Shown piece after piece: positions 8,705 to 16,170 of a DNA stretch of 22,552 nt (the stretch's first letter is position 1; each line of letters opens with the position of its first letter). The position numbers and the translations under genes are program-made. Below the pieces are notes generated by a model. The model saw nothing but the letters and a program-made list of their open reading frames with translations, did no database searches and had not been told where the DNA came from. This stretch comes from a virus: positions 1-22,552 of IMG/VR virus record IMGVR_UViG_3300044732_001243; one strand, written 5' to 3'.

Positions 8705-9922
8705 ATGGCATTAATTAGAGATAATAGAGGACAACTCTTAGCAAGCAATCTATCCCAATACTTAGCCGGCGCAGCAAACACCGCAGGTACTCCTGTTGAT
8801 ACTAACGAAATGGTTAGAATCATAAATCAATTTTTGGGAGAGGGAGAACAAATTAGTTCAGACTTAACAACTGTAACTAATGGTATCTACAAAAAATTTG
8901 GTGCTATTGATAAAGTAACAAATAGAACTGAAATCGTAACTTCAGGTATATGGAGTGGTGATACAGGTTCATTAACATTATTTTATACTTCATCTACACA
9001 GCTTAACAGCTCAACGGGTAAATATTACTTAGATGTGTATAATCTACCAACTTCATCAGATGCTTCGGAGGTTCAATTCTCTATTGCTTATGGTGATGCC
9101 AATGGACTTGGTGCACCAACATTGACAGATGATGAAACATCTACAATGCCATCGAAAGCTATATACAATCAGTTTAAAAACGTATTATTGGATTCAGCTG
9201 ACCCTTATTTTACCGATTACGCTGGAAATGATATGACATCATTCTACGCAATAAATGTAAATAGAGCTAGATACAAAGAAAGATTAGACCCAGGTAACAT
9301 ATCATTGAAATTATCGGGTTCAGTTGGAGAAGTTGTATTGATTGATAATAGTGGTGGAACTGATGAAAATGTAACAACGGCAGGTAGAGTTTATTATTTA
9401 GCAAGTGGTTCATTGAATATTGGTTCAGCATTAACTGCATCGATTAATACATATACCGCTTCCAATGGAGCAGGATTTGGATTATTCTATCCTGATATGG
9501 GAGTTATTTTATTAAACCCATCGGCATTAAGTTCATCTTGCGATATTAAATTAGCACCTGCATATGGTTCTACCGCAAACAAATATCACCAATCGGGTTC
9601 GGTATCTGGTTCATTAAAATTATTTGATGCATTGAAAGGTGGAGCTGATTTACAGGGACGTAGAACTGAAAACGTTTCTACATCACACTATTTCGTAAGA
9701 GCAAATAATAGAGAATTTAACTTCTCAAATAACCCAACATTTGTAACGGGTTCAACTGGTCAATTTGTTAATTCATCATTCGAAAGAGACCCTAAGGTGT
9801 ATATCACTTCAGTAGGTTTATATGATGATGCAAATGAATTGCTAGCAGTTGCAAAAACATCTCAACCAATTGCAAAATCATTTGATAAAGAAATAGCAAT
9901 TAAGGTTAAATTAGATTTCTAA
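8705..9922 (+). CDS. virion structural protein (405 aa), paralogue of the 387-residue protein downstream
   Basis: ATG at 8705 lies eight bases after the preceding stop. The protein is Ser/Gly/Thr-rich and mostly beta. Landmarks: residues about 1-60 are alpha-helical; KERLDPGNISLKLSG lies near 195-210; LFYPDMGVILLNPSA near 260-275; VRANNREFNFSNNPTF near 330-345; and YITSVGLYDDANELLAVAKT in the last 40 residues. The last three landmarks and the general order recur in the gene at 9993, so the two are paralogues. Similar proteins occur, to my knowledge, in large marine and Bacteroidota phages as unnamed virion proteins. An intrinsic terminator follows 22 bases after the stop. I infer a tail or baseplate structural role. 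Nothing in the sequence identifies an enzymatic activity. Confidence 0.88.
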   Translation: MALIRDNRGQLLASNLSQYLAGAANTAGTPVDTNEMVRIINQFLGEGEQISSDLTTVTNGIYKKFGAIDKVTNRTEIVTSGIWSGDTGSLTLFYTSSTQLNSSTGKYYLDVYNLPTSSDASEVQFSIAYGDANGLGAPTLTDDETSTMPSKAIYNQFKNVLLDSADPYFTDYAGNDMTSFYAINVNRARYKERLDPGNISLKLSGSVGEVVLIDNSGGTDENVTTAGRVYYLASGSLNIGSALTASINTYTASNGAGFGLFYPDMGVILLNPSALSSSCDIKLAPAYGSTANKYHQSGSVSGSLKLFDALKGGADLQGRRTENVSTSHYFVRANNREFNFSNNPTFVTGSTGQFVNSSFERDPKVYITSVGLYDDANELLAVAKTSQPIAKSFDKEIAIKVKLDF

Positions 9923-9944
9923 TCAGAGAATATAACTAACAACT

Positions 9945-9968
9945 AACCCCCTTCAATGGGGGTTTTTT
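9945..9968 (+). terminator. intrinsic (rho-independent) terminator
   Basis: The stem AACCCCC (9945-9951) pairs with GGGGGTT (9958-9964) around the loop TTCAAT, and six T residues run through 9963-9968. The hairpin is G/C-rich in an otherwise A/T-rich region. It separates two paralogous structural genes and is followed 10 bases later by a TATTTATA element, so one transcription unit ends here and another begins. Confidence 0.9.
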
Positions 9969-9978
9969 GTTAATTCGA

Positions 9979-9986
9979 TATTTATA
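9979..9986 (+). promoter_or_regulatory. TATTTATA element between terminator and the 387-residue structural gene
   Basis: An exact TATTTATA lies just after the intrinsic terminator and only six bases before ATG 9993. The position right after a terminator supports a promoter reading. If it is a -10 element, the transcript would begin at or very near the start codon and could be leaderless. The alternative is a translation-related A/T element. Confidence 0.5.
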
Positions 9987-9992
9987 TGTGAT

Positions 9993-11156
9993 ATGTTAAA
10001 AAGAATACCAAAATCGGATATTAGTATTAGGCCTTTTAAGGCTTATAAAGAATGGAGTTTTGATGAATCATCAAACGATATATCTTTATTTGAAGCTAAT
10101 ATTAGTTCAAGTGAGTTATCAAATGGAATTCCGAAAAACTCTTTATACGGACAATTAAGAGCACAATTCTATAATGGACACGAAGATAATCCTTTTTTAA
10201 GATTTGGAGCTAAAAGTAATATATACACCACAAATCAAGTTGCAAAAGAAAGATATTTAGGAAATGATGTTAAAGTAATATCAATTCCACAAATATATGT
10301 AGGAGAGGGTATTAAGAAAGGGTCTGTATCTTTAATAGATGGAATTGCAACTATACAAGATGATTCCAATGGTAATTTAGTTTTATTAGGAAACGATACC
10401 ATAACTTTTAATGAATTTAATGTAAACGGAGATTTCTACACATTTGAATTAGGTGGTAGTTCATATACTGTTAGAATAACTCACATAAACATTGAAACAG
10501 GTGAGTTACTTTGGTATTATAATAGTAATTTTTATGATGCTAGGATTATATCATTTGATATAATGACTGGCGATATGATTGTGGATAATGTTGATTTTGC
10601 ATCTTCTGCCGATAGTGTTCAAAAAGTTGGTAACGTATTCTATAATGCGGGATTGATTACTATGAATAGAAATCCAAACGATAGATTATTAGGAAATTGG
10701 GATTTATCATACAAATCTACAAAAACAATTTATGAGCATGAATATCTTCTAATAGTTAATGAAGATGAATTTAACGTTTCACAAAACCCATCAGCAATAG
10801 TAGAAGTAGGTAAAGTAGAAGAATATATAACAGGTTCAGATGGTAAGATTTATAAAACTACATCAACGCCGGGAGTTAAATATATTCGTAAAAAATCTAC
10901 ATTGGAAACTGGCAACGAATTGGATTTCAGATTCACAGGTTCATATAGTGCATCTGTAACGGCATCATATGCTGGATTTGAACACTATGATTTAAGTGGT
11001 TCAATGGATTCAACGGGTTCATTCTTAGCACCATTTATTACAACAATTGGTTTATATGATGATAATTGTGATTTAGTGGCAATTGCTAAATTACCACAAC
11101 CAATAAAATCAGAACCGGATATTCCTGTAAACTTTATTATCCGTTTTGATACTTAA
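9993..11156 (+). CDS. virion structural protein (387 aa), paralogue of the 405-residue protein upstream
   Basis: ATG at 9993 follows the terminator and the TATTTATA element. The N-terminus contains SIRPFKAYKEWSFDE, then LYGQLRAQFYNGHEDNPFLR, then a conserved-looking VISIPQIYVGEGIKKGSVSL near residues 95-115. Later landmarks VFYNAGLITMNRNP (about 217-230), LIVNEDEFNVSQNPSA (about 253-268) and ITTIGLYDDNCDLVAIAKLP (last 40 residues) line up in order with the gene at 8705. The N-terminal 90 residues differ clearly from that paralogue. No signal peptide, membrane segment or catalytic motif is present. It is probably a tail or baseplate protein that assembles next to, or in place of, its paralogue in the particle. 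That part is inference. Confidence 0.88.
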   Translation: MLKRIPKSDISIRPFKAYKEWSFDESSNDISLFEANISSSELSNGIPKNSLYGQLRAQFYNGHEDNPFLRFGAKSNIYTTNQVAKERYLGNDVKVISIPQIYVGEGIKKGSVSLIDGIATIQDDSNGNLVLLGNDTITFNEFNVNGDFYTFELGGSSYTVRITHINIETGELLWYYNSNFYDARIISFDIMTGDMIVDNVDFASSADSVQKVGNVFYNAGLITMNRNPNDRLLGNWDLSYKSTKTIYEHEYLLIVNEDEFNVSQNPSAIVEVGKVEEYITGSDGKIYKTTSTPGVKYIRKKSTLETGNELDFRFTGSYSASVTASYAGFEHYDLSGSMDSTGSFLAPFITTIGLYDDNCDLVAIAKLPQPIKSEPDIPVNFIIRFDT

Positions 11157-11160
11157 TTTA

Positions 11161-11168
11161 TATTTATA
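11161..11168 (+). promoter_or_regulatory. TATTTATA element before the small gene and endonuclease
   Basis: An exact TATTTATA lies in the 28-bp gap between the stop at 11156 and ATG 11185, 16 bases before the start. It would drive the 69-residue gene and the resolvase gene three bases behind it, placing both in the same class as the structural genes. Confidence 0.5.
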
Positions 11169-11184
11169 CTAAACAATAGAAAAT

Positions 11185-11394
11185 ATGTCAAAGATTTTAG
11201 AATTATACAAAGCACAGCAATCAGCATTAGGCGTTGATAAAATATCATTTGAAGCCGGAGTTAATGCAAAAACTCCATATACTACAAATGATTTGAAAAA
11301 AGTAGATGACCAAATATTAACTGCCGATAAATTCAAAACAGGTAGAGGTGGAGAAGTTAGCGATAAGAAATACTCCGATTCGGTAAAAAAATAA
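11185..11394 (+). CDS. small hydrophilic phage protein (69 aa), unknown
   Basis: ATG at 11185 follows an A-rich leader. The protein begins MSKILELYKAQQSALG, has a central segment GVNAKTPYTTNDLKK, and ends in a charged, flexible RGGEVSDKKYSDSVKK tail. It has no Cys, membrane segment or known binding motif. Its stop is three bases before the ATG of the endonuclease gene, so the two are almost certainly cotranscribed from the TATTTATA element upstream. It could be a minor virion protein or an accessory factor of the endonuclease. I do not recognise the family and the sequence does not decide between these. Its tight spacing and codon use like its neighbours support it as a real gene. Confidence 0.8.
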   Translation: MSKILELYKAQQSALGVDKISFEAGVNAKTPYTTNDLKKVDDQILTADKFKTGRGGEVSDKKYSDSVKK

Positions 11395-11397
11395 TTA

Positions 11398-11817
11398 ATG
11401 GCTAAGAAAAAAGTTACAAAAAAGACCAACTCTAAATGGGTTGCGAGACAGTATGGGTTTAAATCCGGCCTTGAAGAAAATATTTCAACTCAAATTGAAA
11501 GTAGGGGAATTGATGTACAATATGAATCCGAAAAGATTCCTTATATTGTACCTGCTTCTCAACATACTTACAATCCTGATTTTAGGTTACCTAATGGTAT
11601 CATAGTTGAAACAAAAGGTAGGTTTGTTGCCGCAGACCGTAAAAAACATCAATTAGTAAAGGAACAACATCCAAATTTGGATATCCGTTTCGTATTTTCC
11701 AATTCAAAGAACAAAATCAGTAAAAATTCTAAAACAACCTACGCAATGTGGTGTGAAAAGAATGGATACAAATACGCAGATAAAGAAATACCGGAAGAGT
11801 GGTTTTTAGAACCATAA
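11398..11817 (+). CDS. T7 endonuclease I-like Holliday junction resolvase (139 aa)
   Basis: The product closely resembles phage T7 gp3 (endonuclease I, 149 aa). Recognisable blocks are SGLEENI, VPASQHTYNPDFRLPNGI, VETKGRF, DRKKHQLVKEQHPNLDIRFV and a final EEWFLEP. The PD-(D/E)XK-like catalytic residues correspond to Glu26, Asp61, Glu71 and Lys73 (Glu20, Asp55, Glu65 and Lys67 in T7). These enzymes act as dimers that cut four-way junctions and other branched DNA. In phages they remove branches from replicating DNA before packaging and, in T7, help degrade host DNA. The N-terminal tail is Lys-rich. The gene follows the 69-residue gene by three bases and would be read from the same TATTTATA element as the virion genes. 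This fits a late debranching role. The family call is firm, while the timing is inferred. Confidence 0.95.
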   Translation: MAKKKVTKKTNSKWVARQYGFKSGLEENISTQIESRGIDVQYESEKIPYIVPASQHTYNPDFRLPNGIIVETKGRFVAADRKKHQLVKEQHPNLDIRFVFSNSKNKISKNSKTTYAMWCEKNGYKYADKEIPEEWFLEP

Positions 11818-11820
11818 AAA

Positions 11821-11852
11821 TTTGGTAATTTCAAATATTTGTCGTATATTTG
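11821..11852 (+). promoter_or_regulatory. Bacteroidota-type housekeeping promoter before the primase gene
   Basis: TTTG at 11821-11824 and TATATTTG at 11845-11852 are separated by 20 bp and match the known Bacteroidota primary-sigma pattern TTTG-N19-21-TAnnTTTG. The expected transcription start is a few bases past 11852, at about 11856-11859, which overlaps the GTG at 11857. This implies host RNA polymerase can read primase and the SbcCD-like gene without phage factors. Confidence 0.6.
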
Positions 11853-11856
11853 GTTT

Positions 11857-12798
11857 GTGTTAAGTAGCAATGATAAAAATAAGGTAATTACTGCCCTTAC
11901 TAATGTATTGGGTAGCGGTCTTACTCTAAAAGGTAATGAATTAGCATTTCACTGCCCTTTTTGTAATCACCACAAACCAAAACTACAAGTTAATACTGAA
12001 ACTCAAAAATGGCATTGTTGGACTTGTAATAGTGGTGGTAAGAAATTAACATCCTTACTTCGTAAATTAGATGTAGATAGAAAAACTATATCTCTCATTA
12101 GAGAAATCTATGGTGATAGTAATTGGACACCACAACAAGAAGATGCTGAAACAAAAGTATTCATTCAACTTCCAAAAGAATTTATTAGTTTAGCAGAACA
12201 ACCAAAAGGATTTAATCCTGAATATAAACATGCTATGTTCTATCTTACTCAAAGAGGAATTGGTATGAAGGAGATTATTAAATATAATATTGGTTATTGT
12301 AAAGAAGGATTATATTCCCGTAGAGTTATTATACCATCTTATGATTCAAATGGACAATTAAATTACTTCGTTTCTCGTTCATATTATTCAGAAGAGAAAA
12401 TGAAATATAAAAATCCACCAATTAGTAAAAATATAATAGGATTTGAATCGCAAGTTAATTGGAACGAACCAATTATATTATGTGAGGGTGTATTTGATGC
12501 AATTACAATTAAAAGAAATGCAATTCCACTATTGGGTAAATTTCCATCAAAACAATTAGTTGAAAAAATCTTTATGAGTGGAGTTACCGATATTGTTATT
12601 TCATTGGATAATGATGCGATTAACGAAGCACTTAAAGCAGCAGAGTATTTTAGAAAGCAGGGAATAAACGTTAAGATGATGTATCTTAGAGATAAAGATG
12701 CATCTGATATGGGATATGTAAAATTTTATGAAGAACTAAAGAAAACTAAAGAGTTTTCAAGCGAAGAATTACTATTAAACAAAATAAATAGTTTATGA
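11857..12798 (+). CDS. DnaG-type DNA primase (zinc-binding and Toprim domains, no helicase; 313 aa)
   Basis: The protein makes RNA primers at the replication fork. Numbering from GTG 11857, a zinc-binding domain has cysteines 33, 36, 54 and 57 (HCPFC and HCWTC). A Toprim domain follows at about 205-260, with LCEGVFDAI (catalytic Glu) and SLDNDA (metal-binding Asp pair). The length is close to stand-alone phage primases such as T4 gp61, and no helicase follows as it does in T7 gp4. The start is uncertain. TTG 11839 (319 aa) lies inside the promoter, and GTG 11857 falls at the predicted transcript start. TTG 11908 (296 aa) still keeps the zinc motif. An ATG at 11870 is out of frame. I chose 11857 as the better start codon. 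The stop overlaps the next gene's ATG (ATGA), indicating translational coupling. Confidence 0.93.
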   Translation: MLSSNDKNKVITALTNVLGSGLTLKGNELAFHCPFCNHHKPKLQVNTETQKWHCWTCNSGGKKLTSLLRKLDVDRKTISLIREIYGDSNWTPQQEDAETKVFIQLPKEFISLAEQPKGFNPEYKHAMFYLTQRGIGMKEIIKYNIGYCKEGLYSRRVIIPSYDSNGQLNYFVSRSYYSEEKMKYKNPPISKNIIGFESQVNWNEPIILCEGVFDAITIKRNAIPLLGKFPSKQLVEKIFMSGVTDIVISLDNDAINEALKAAEYFRKQGINVKMMYLRDKDASDMGYVKFYEELKKTKEFSSEELLLNKINSL

Positions 12799-15700
12799 AA
12801 AGATTAAAAACAATCTATCATATTGCGGATGTACACATTCGTAACGTACAAAGACACAAAGAGTATAGACAAGTGTTTGAAAAGATGTTTGAAGAAATTC
12901 GTAAAAGAGGTACGGAAAATTCACTCATCTATTTAGCAGGTGATATTGCCCATGCTAAATTGGAATTATCTCCTGAATTAGTTAGAGAGATAAGTTGGTT
13001 ATTTACGGAATGTTCTAAACATTGTGAAACTATTCTTATTACGGGTAACCACGATTGTAATATGAACAACTCCGATAGATTAGATGTACTTACTCCAATT
13101 GTAGAAGCATTGAATCTTCCCAACTTTACATACCTAAGAGATACGCAAGTATATTCTATTGGTGATGTTGACTTTGGGGTGTTCAGTATCTTCGATGACA
13201 AAGCAAATTGGCCAAAAGCCAATACGATGTTTGGAAATAAAAAGGTAGCATTATTCCACGGACCAGTTGATAATTCGCAAACCGATGTTGGATATGTAGT
13301 ATCATCTCGCCATTTCACCACCGATATGTTTGATGGATACGATTTAGCATTGTTGGGAGATATTCATAAAAGACAAACTATGATTTCGCCAAGCGGATGT
13401 AAAGTAGTTTATGCTGGTTCATTAGTACAACAAAACTTTGGTGAAAGTTTAACCGGACACGGATTCTTAGCTTGGGATATGGATTCATTTAAATATGAAG
13501 CAATCGATATTCCGAATGAATATGGTTATTATACATTAGATGTTGATAATGGTGTAGTTCCGATTGTAACGGATATGCCAAAGAAACCTCGTTTGAGAGT
13601 TCGTTTATCTAATACTGATACGGCTGATACAAAGAAAGTTATTACTGAAATTAAAATGAGATATGGTGTTGAAGATTTTACAATCATCAGAACCGATTCA
13701 TTTAATAAACAAAAGACCGGAAATAGATTAAGTAAATTAGATTTTGAAGATGTAACCGATATCAATCATCAAAATACATTGATACGAGATTACGTTCAGA
13801 GAATGATGCCATTTACAACTCAAACGGATTTGGATGGATTGGAAGTAATTAATAGAGATATCAATAGTAGAATAACGCAAGAAGAAATACATAGAAACAT
13901 TCATTGGAAACCAATTAAATTCACATTCAGTAATATGTTTTCATATGGTGAGAATAATAAAATTGATTTCCAAAAGATTGGTGGATTAATGGGATTGTTT
14001 GCACCAAACGCAGCGGGTAAATCATCACTATTCGATGCCATTTCATTTTGTTTATACGATAAAAGTAGTAGAGCATTCAAAGCTCAAAACATTATGAATA
14101 ATCGTAAATCCGATTTTGAATGCGAATTACACTTCCAAGTAAATGGGATGGATTTCTATATTAAGAGAACTGCTAAAACCATTAACAAAGGTAAGAATGT
14201 TAAAGTAGATGTACACTTTTGGAAAGAAGAAGGTGGTGTTGTAACTTCTTTAAATGGAACGGAACGTAGAGATACAAATGCGGTGATTGAACAATACGTT
14301 GGTAAGTATGAAGATTTCGTATTAACTGCTTTATCTTTGCAAGGTAACAATTCTATATTCATTGATAAATCTCAAAGCGAAAGAAAAGATTTATTAGCAC
14401 AATTTATGGGATTAAATGTATTCGATAAATTATACGAAACCGCAACCGAAGATATCAAAGAAGTTGCAGTTCTTATTAAAAACTTTAAGAAAACCGATTT
14501 TACAACTGAATTGGCTGAAAAAGGATTAGAAAAGCAAACTAAGAAATCCGAATTAAGAGGTTTAGAGAAAACTTTAGAAAGTAGGTCAATTGATGTAACT
14601 GATTTATCCAATAGAATATTGGGATTAACAAAAGAGTTGGTGCCAGTAGATGGTAATTTAGATTTAGAAAAATTAGAAAAGAAGAAAAACGATATTGGTA
14701 GAGATATCTTACACGTACTTTCAGAAGAGAAGCATAAGAAAACTAAATTAGAAGAATATGTCGATGCAATTTCGGAAATATCTAAATCAATTGAAGATAA
14801 GAAATTAATCAATGGACAACCAATTGAAGAAGCTAAGAAAGAATGGGATGTACTTAAAGGTGAAATAAATAATACCGAACGTTATATTGGATTAGTGGAA
14901 CAATCGTTGGAATCTAATAGAGAAAAACTTTCACATTTAGCTCAACACGAATATGACCCTAATTGTAATTTTTGTACGAATAATGTATTTGTAAAAGATG
15001 CAAAGGAAACGGAAAAGAGAGTAGAAGAGCAACTTATTGATTTAGAAGAAGTTCAAACTAAATTAAATGGATTAATATCGCAAGCTAGTAAATTAGCAGA
15101 TGTAGATGAACAATGGGATGAGTTAGTGGATTTAAAAGCCAAATATCAAAAAGCAATTGTAATCAAAGAGAAAACAATTGCGGAATTGCATGGATTCGAA
15201 ACTCAACAACAATTATATGATAATCAGTTAGAGCAAGTAGTAGCAGATATTCAGCGATATCACGATAATGAAGATACTATCAAACGCAATAAGCAAATTG
15301 AAACCATCATCAATGGATTAAATCAAACCAAAGGTGAAATTGAAACGGAGATTAAATCTATTAACAAAGAGATAGCAACATTGAATGGCTCTATTTCTTC
15401 ATTAGAATCGTTTATAGAGAGAGTAAAGTTGCAGATAGATGAAGTTAAGGAATTGGAAGAAAAGAATCGACTATACACTTATTATTTAGATGCGGTGAAG
15501 CGTGATGGAGTTCCTTATGAACTGATTTCCAAAGCTATGCCTGTTATTGAAAATGAAATCAATAATATCTTAGGACAAGTTGTTGATTTTGGAATTATAA
15601 TGGATATCGATGGAAAAAACATCAATGCAAAGATTGTGTACGAAGACCAAGAATGGCCTTTAGAGATGTGTAGTGGAATGGAGAAATTTGTAAGTGGATT

Positions 15701-15941
15701 AGCAATTAGAGTAGCTCTAATTAACATATGTAACTTACCTCGTCCAAACTTCTTAGTAATCGATGAAGGATTTGGTACATTGGATGCAAATAACTTATCA
15801 TCTTTATTTATGATGATGCAGTATTTAAAAACTCAATTCGATTTCATTTGGATGATTTCTCACTTAGAACAAATGAGAGATATCGTAGATGGATTGATAG
15901 AGATAAAGAAAATAGATGGGTTTAGTAAGATTGATTTCTAA
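12795..15941 (+). CDS. SbcD/Mre11-SbcC/Rad50 fusion (T4 gp47-gp46-like) recombination nuclease-ATPase (1048 aa)
   Basis: Residues 1-345 are an Mre11/SbcD calcineurin-type nuclease with DVH (Asp12, His14), AGDIAH (Asp50), GNHD (84-87), a FHGPVD motif and GDIH (188-191). Residues about 370-1048 are a Rad50/SbcC ATPase: Walker A APNAAGKSS (403-411), a long coiled coil, a CNFC zinc hook (Cys724, Cys727), signature CSGMEKF (959-965), Walker B FLVIDE (986-991), D-loop GTLD and His1023. The two halves are separate proteins in T4 (gp47 and gp46) and in E. coli (SbcD and SbcC), where they resect DNA ends and open hairpins. Here both are complete in one chain. Walker A has Ala where Rad50 proteins usually have Gly twice (GPNGAGKS), but the invariant GK[ST] is intact. 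Translation is coupled to primase by ATGA. Its 3' end overlaps the minus-strand gene by 20 bp. Confidence 0.95.
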   Translation: MKRLKTIYHIADVHIRNVQRHKEYRQVFEKMFEEIRKRGTENSLIYLAGDIAHAKLELSPELVREISWLFTECSKHCETILITGNHDCNMNNSDRLDVLTPIVEALNLPNFTYLRDTQVYSIGDVDFGVFSIFDDKANWPKANTMFGNKKVALFHGPVDNSQTDVGYVVSSRHFTTDMFDGYDLALLGDIHKRQTMISPSGCKVVYAGSLVQQNFGESLTGHGFLAWDMDSFKYEAIDIPNEYGYYTLDVDNGVVPIVTDMPKKPRLRVRLSNTDTADTKKVITEIKMRYGVEDFTIIRTDSFNKQKTGNRLSKLDFEDVTDINHQNTLIRDYVQRMMPFTTQTDLDGLEVINRDINSRITQEEIHRNIHWKPIKFTFSNMFSYGENNKIDFQKIGGLMGLFAPNAAGKSSLFDAISFCLYDKSSRAFKAQNIMNNRKSDFECELHFQVNGMDFYIKRTAKTINKGKNVKVDVHFWKEEGGVVTSLNGTERRDTNAVIEQYVGKYEDFVLTALSLQGNNSIFIDKSQSERKDLLAQFMGLNVFDKLYETATEDIKEVAVLIKNFKKTDFTTELAEKGLEKQTKKSELRGLEKTLESRSIDVTDLSNRILGLTKELVPVDGNLDLEKLEKKKNDIGRDILHVLSEEKHKKTKLEEYVDAISEISKSIEDKKLINGQPIEEAKKEWDVLKGEINNTERYIGLVEQSLESNREKLSHLAQHEYDPNCNFCTNNVFVKDAKETEKRVEEQLIDLEEVQTKLNGLISQASKLADVDEQWDELVDLKAKYQKAIVIKEKTIAELHGFETQQQLYDNQLEQVVADIQRYHDNEDTIKRNKQIETIINGLNQTKGEIETEIKSINKEIATLNGSISSLESFIERVKLQIDEVKELEEKNRLYTYYLDAVKRDGVPYELISKAMPVIENEINNILGQVVDFGIIMDIDGKNINAKIVYEDQEWPLEMCSGMEKFVSGLAIRVALINICNLPRPNFLVIDEGFGTLDANNLSSLFMMMQYLKTQFDFIWMISHLEQMRDIVDGLIEIKKIDGFSKIDF

Positions 15942-16101
15942 CCTTATCAGCTCTTAACACACCCGCTTGAGGTTTAGTAACACCAACGTGTTTCTTAATT
16001 AGATTTTCAACCAAGCTACCCATCTTAAACCCATGTTCTTCACAATATTGTTTGAGAAGTTCGTGGGTTTCTTTTTTTATTTGCAACATAGCGTATTTCA
16101 T
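15922..16101 (-). CDS. ribbon-helix-helix DNA-binding protein, likely repressor (59 aa)
   Basis: Read on the minus strand, ATG at 16101-16099 opens a 59-codon frame ending at TAA 15924-15922. It begins MKYAMLQIKKETHELLKQYC and continues EEHGFKMGSLVENLIKKHV, then a basic tail (KPQAGVLRADKVRNQSY). The pattern fits an Arc/MetJ/CopG-type ribbon-helix-helix dimer: a short beta strand at about 3-9, helix A at about 11-23, a Gly turn at 24, and helix B at about 28-39. Such proteins bind repeated operators with the paired strand. It is the only minus-strand gene I find. An ATG at 16106 meets a stop after one codon, so 16101 is the start. The 10-bp triple repeat lies six bases upstream and a TATTTATA element 39 bases upstream. 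I infer that it controls itself and perhaps the fibre gene. Confidence 0.85.
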   Translation of the reverse strand: MKYAMLQIKKETHELLKQYCEEHGFKMGSLVENLIKKHVGVTKPQAGVLRADKVRNQSY

Positions 16102-16106
16102 AACAT

Positions 16107-16136
16107 TTAGTTTTCTTTAGTTTTTATTAGTTTTCT
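16107..16136. repeat. three phased 10-bp repeats (TTAGTTTTYW), candidate operator
   Basis: Three consecutive 10-mers, TTAGTTTTCT, TTAGTTTTTA and TTAGTTTTCT, fill positions 16107-16136. The outer two are identical. Read on the minus strand, AAAACTAA recurs every 10 bases just before the ribbon-helix-helix gene. One-turn spacing fits cooperative binding of ribbon-helix-helix dimers on one face of DNA. Alternatives are intrinsically bent DNA from phased T tracts or an A-rich translation leader. Confidence 0.6.
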
Positions 16137-16139
16137 TTA

Positions 16140-16147
16140 TATAAATA
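16140..16147 (-). promoter_or_regulatory. minus-strand TATTTATA element before the ribbon-helix-helix gene
   Basis: The + strand reads TATAAATA here, so the minus strand reads TATTTATA, the same octamer and orientation relative to its gene as at five + strand genes. It lies 38 bases before the ATG at 16101. If it acts as a -10 element, transcription would start within the 10-bp repeat array. Read on the + strand it also equals the T4 late promoter core, but I favour the minus-strand reading because the other five sites have that polarity. Confidence 0.45.
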
Positions 16148-16170
16148 TGAGATAAATAATTTTTTGTGAA

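Noticed and set aside
10375-10390. A partial copy of the TTAGTTTT repeat inside the 387-residue gene
   Set aside because: It is a single isolated copy within Asn-Leu-Val-Leu-Leu codons, with no 10-bp array.
14372-14812. 146-codon open frame on the minus strand within the SbcCD-like gene, and about a dozen similar shorter ones elsewhere
   Set aside because: They lie antisense to firmly identified genes, have Ser/Leu/Phe-rich compositions expected from the complement of A/T-rich coding DNA, show no domain motifs, and have no promoter element or tight spacing to neighbours.
16107-16136. CRISPR-like or iteron origin repeat
   Set aside because: Three 10-bp units with no spacers exclude a CRISPR array. 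There is no replication initiator gene or DnaA-box-like context nearby to support an iteron origin.
16140-16147. TATAAATA on the + strand as a T4-type late promoter for the fibre gene
   Set aside because: Five other sites carry the reverse complement TATTTATA in the sense orientation, so reading this copy as a minus-strand element is more consistent. A dual role cannot be excluded.
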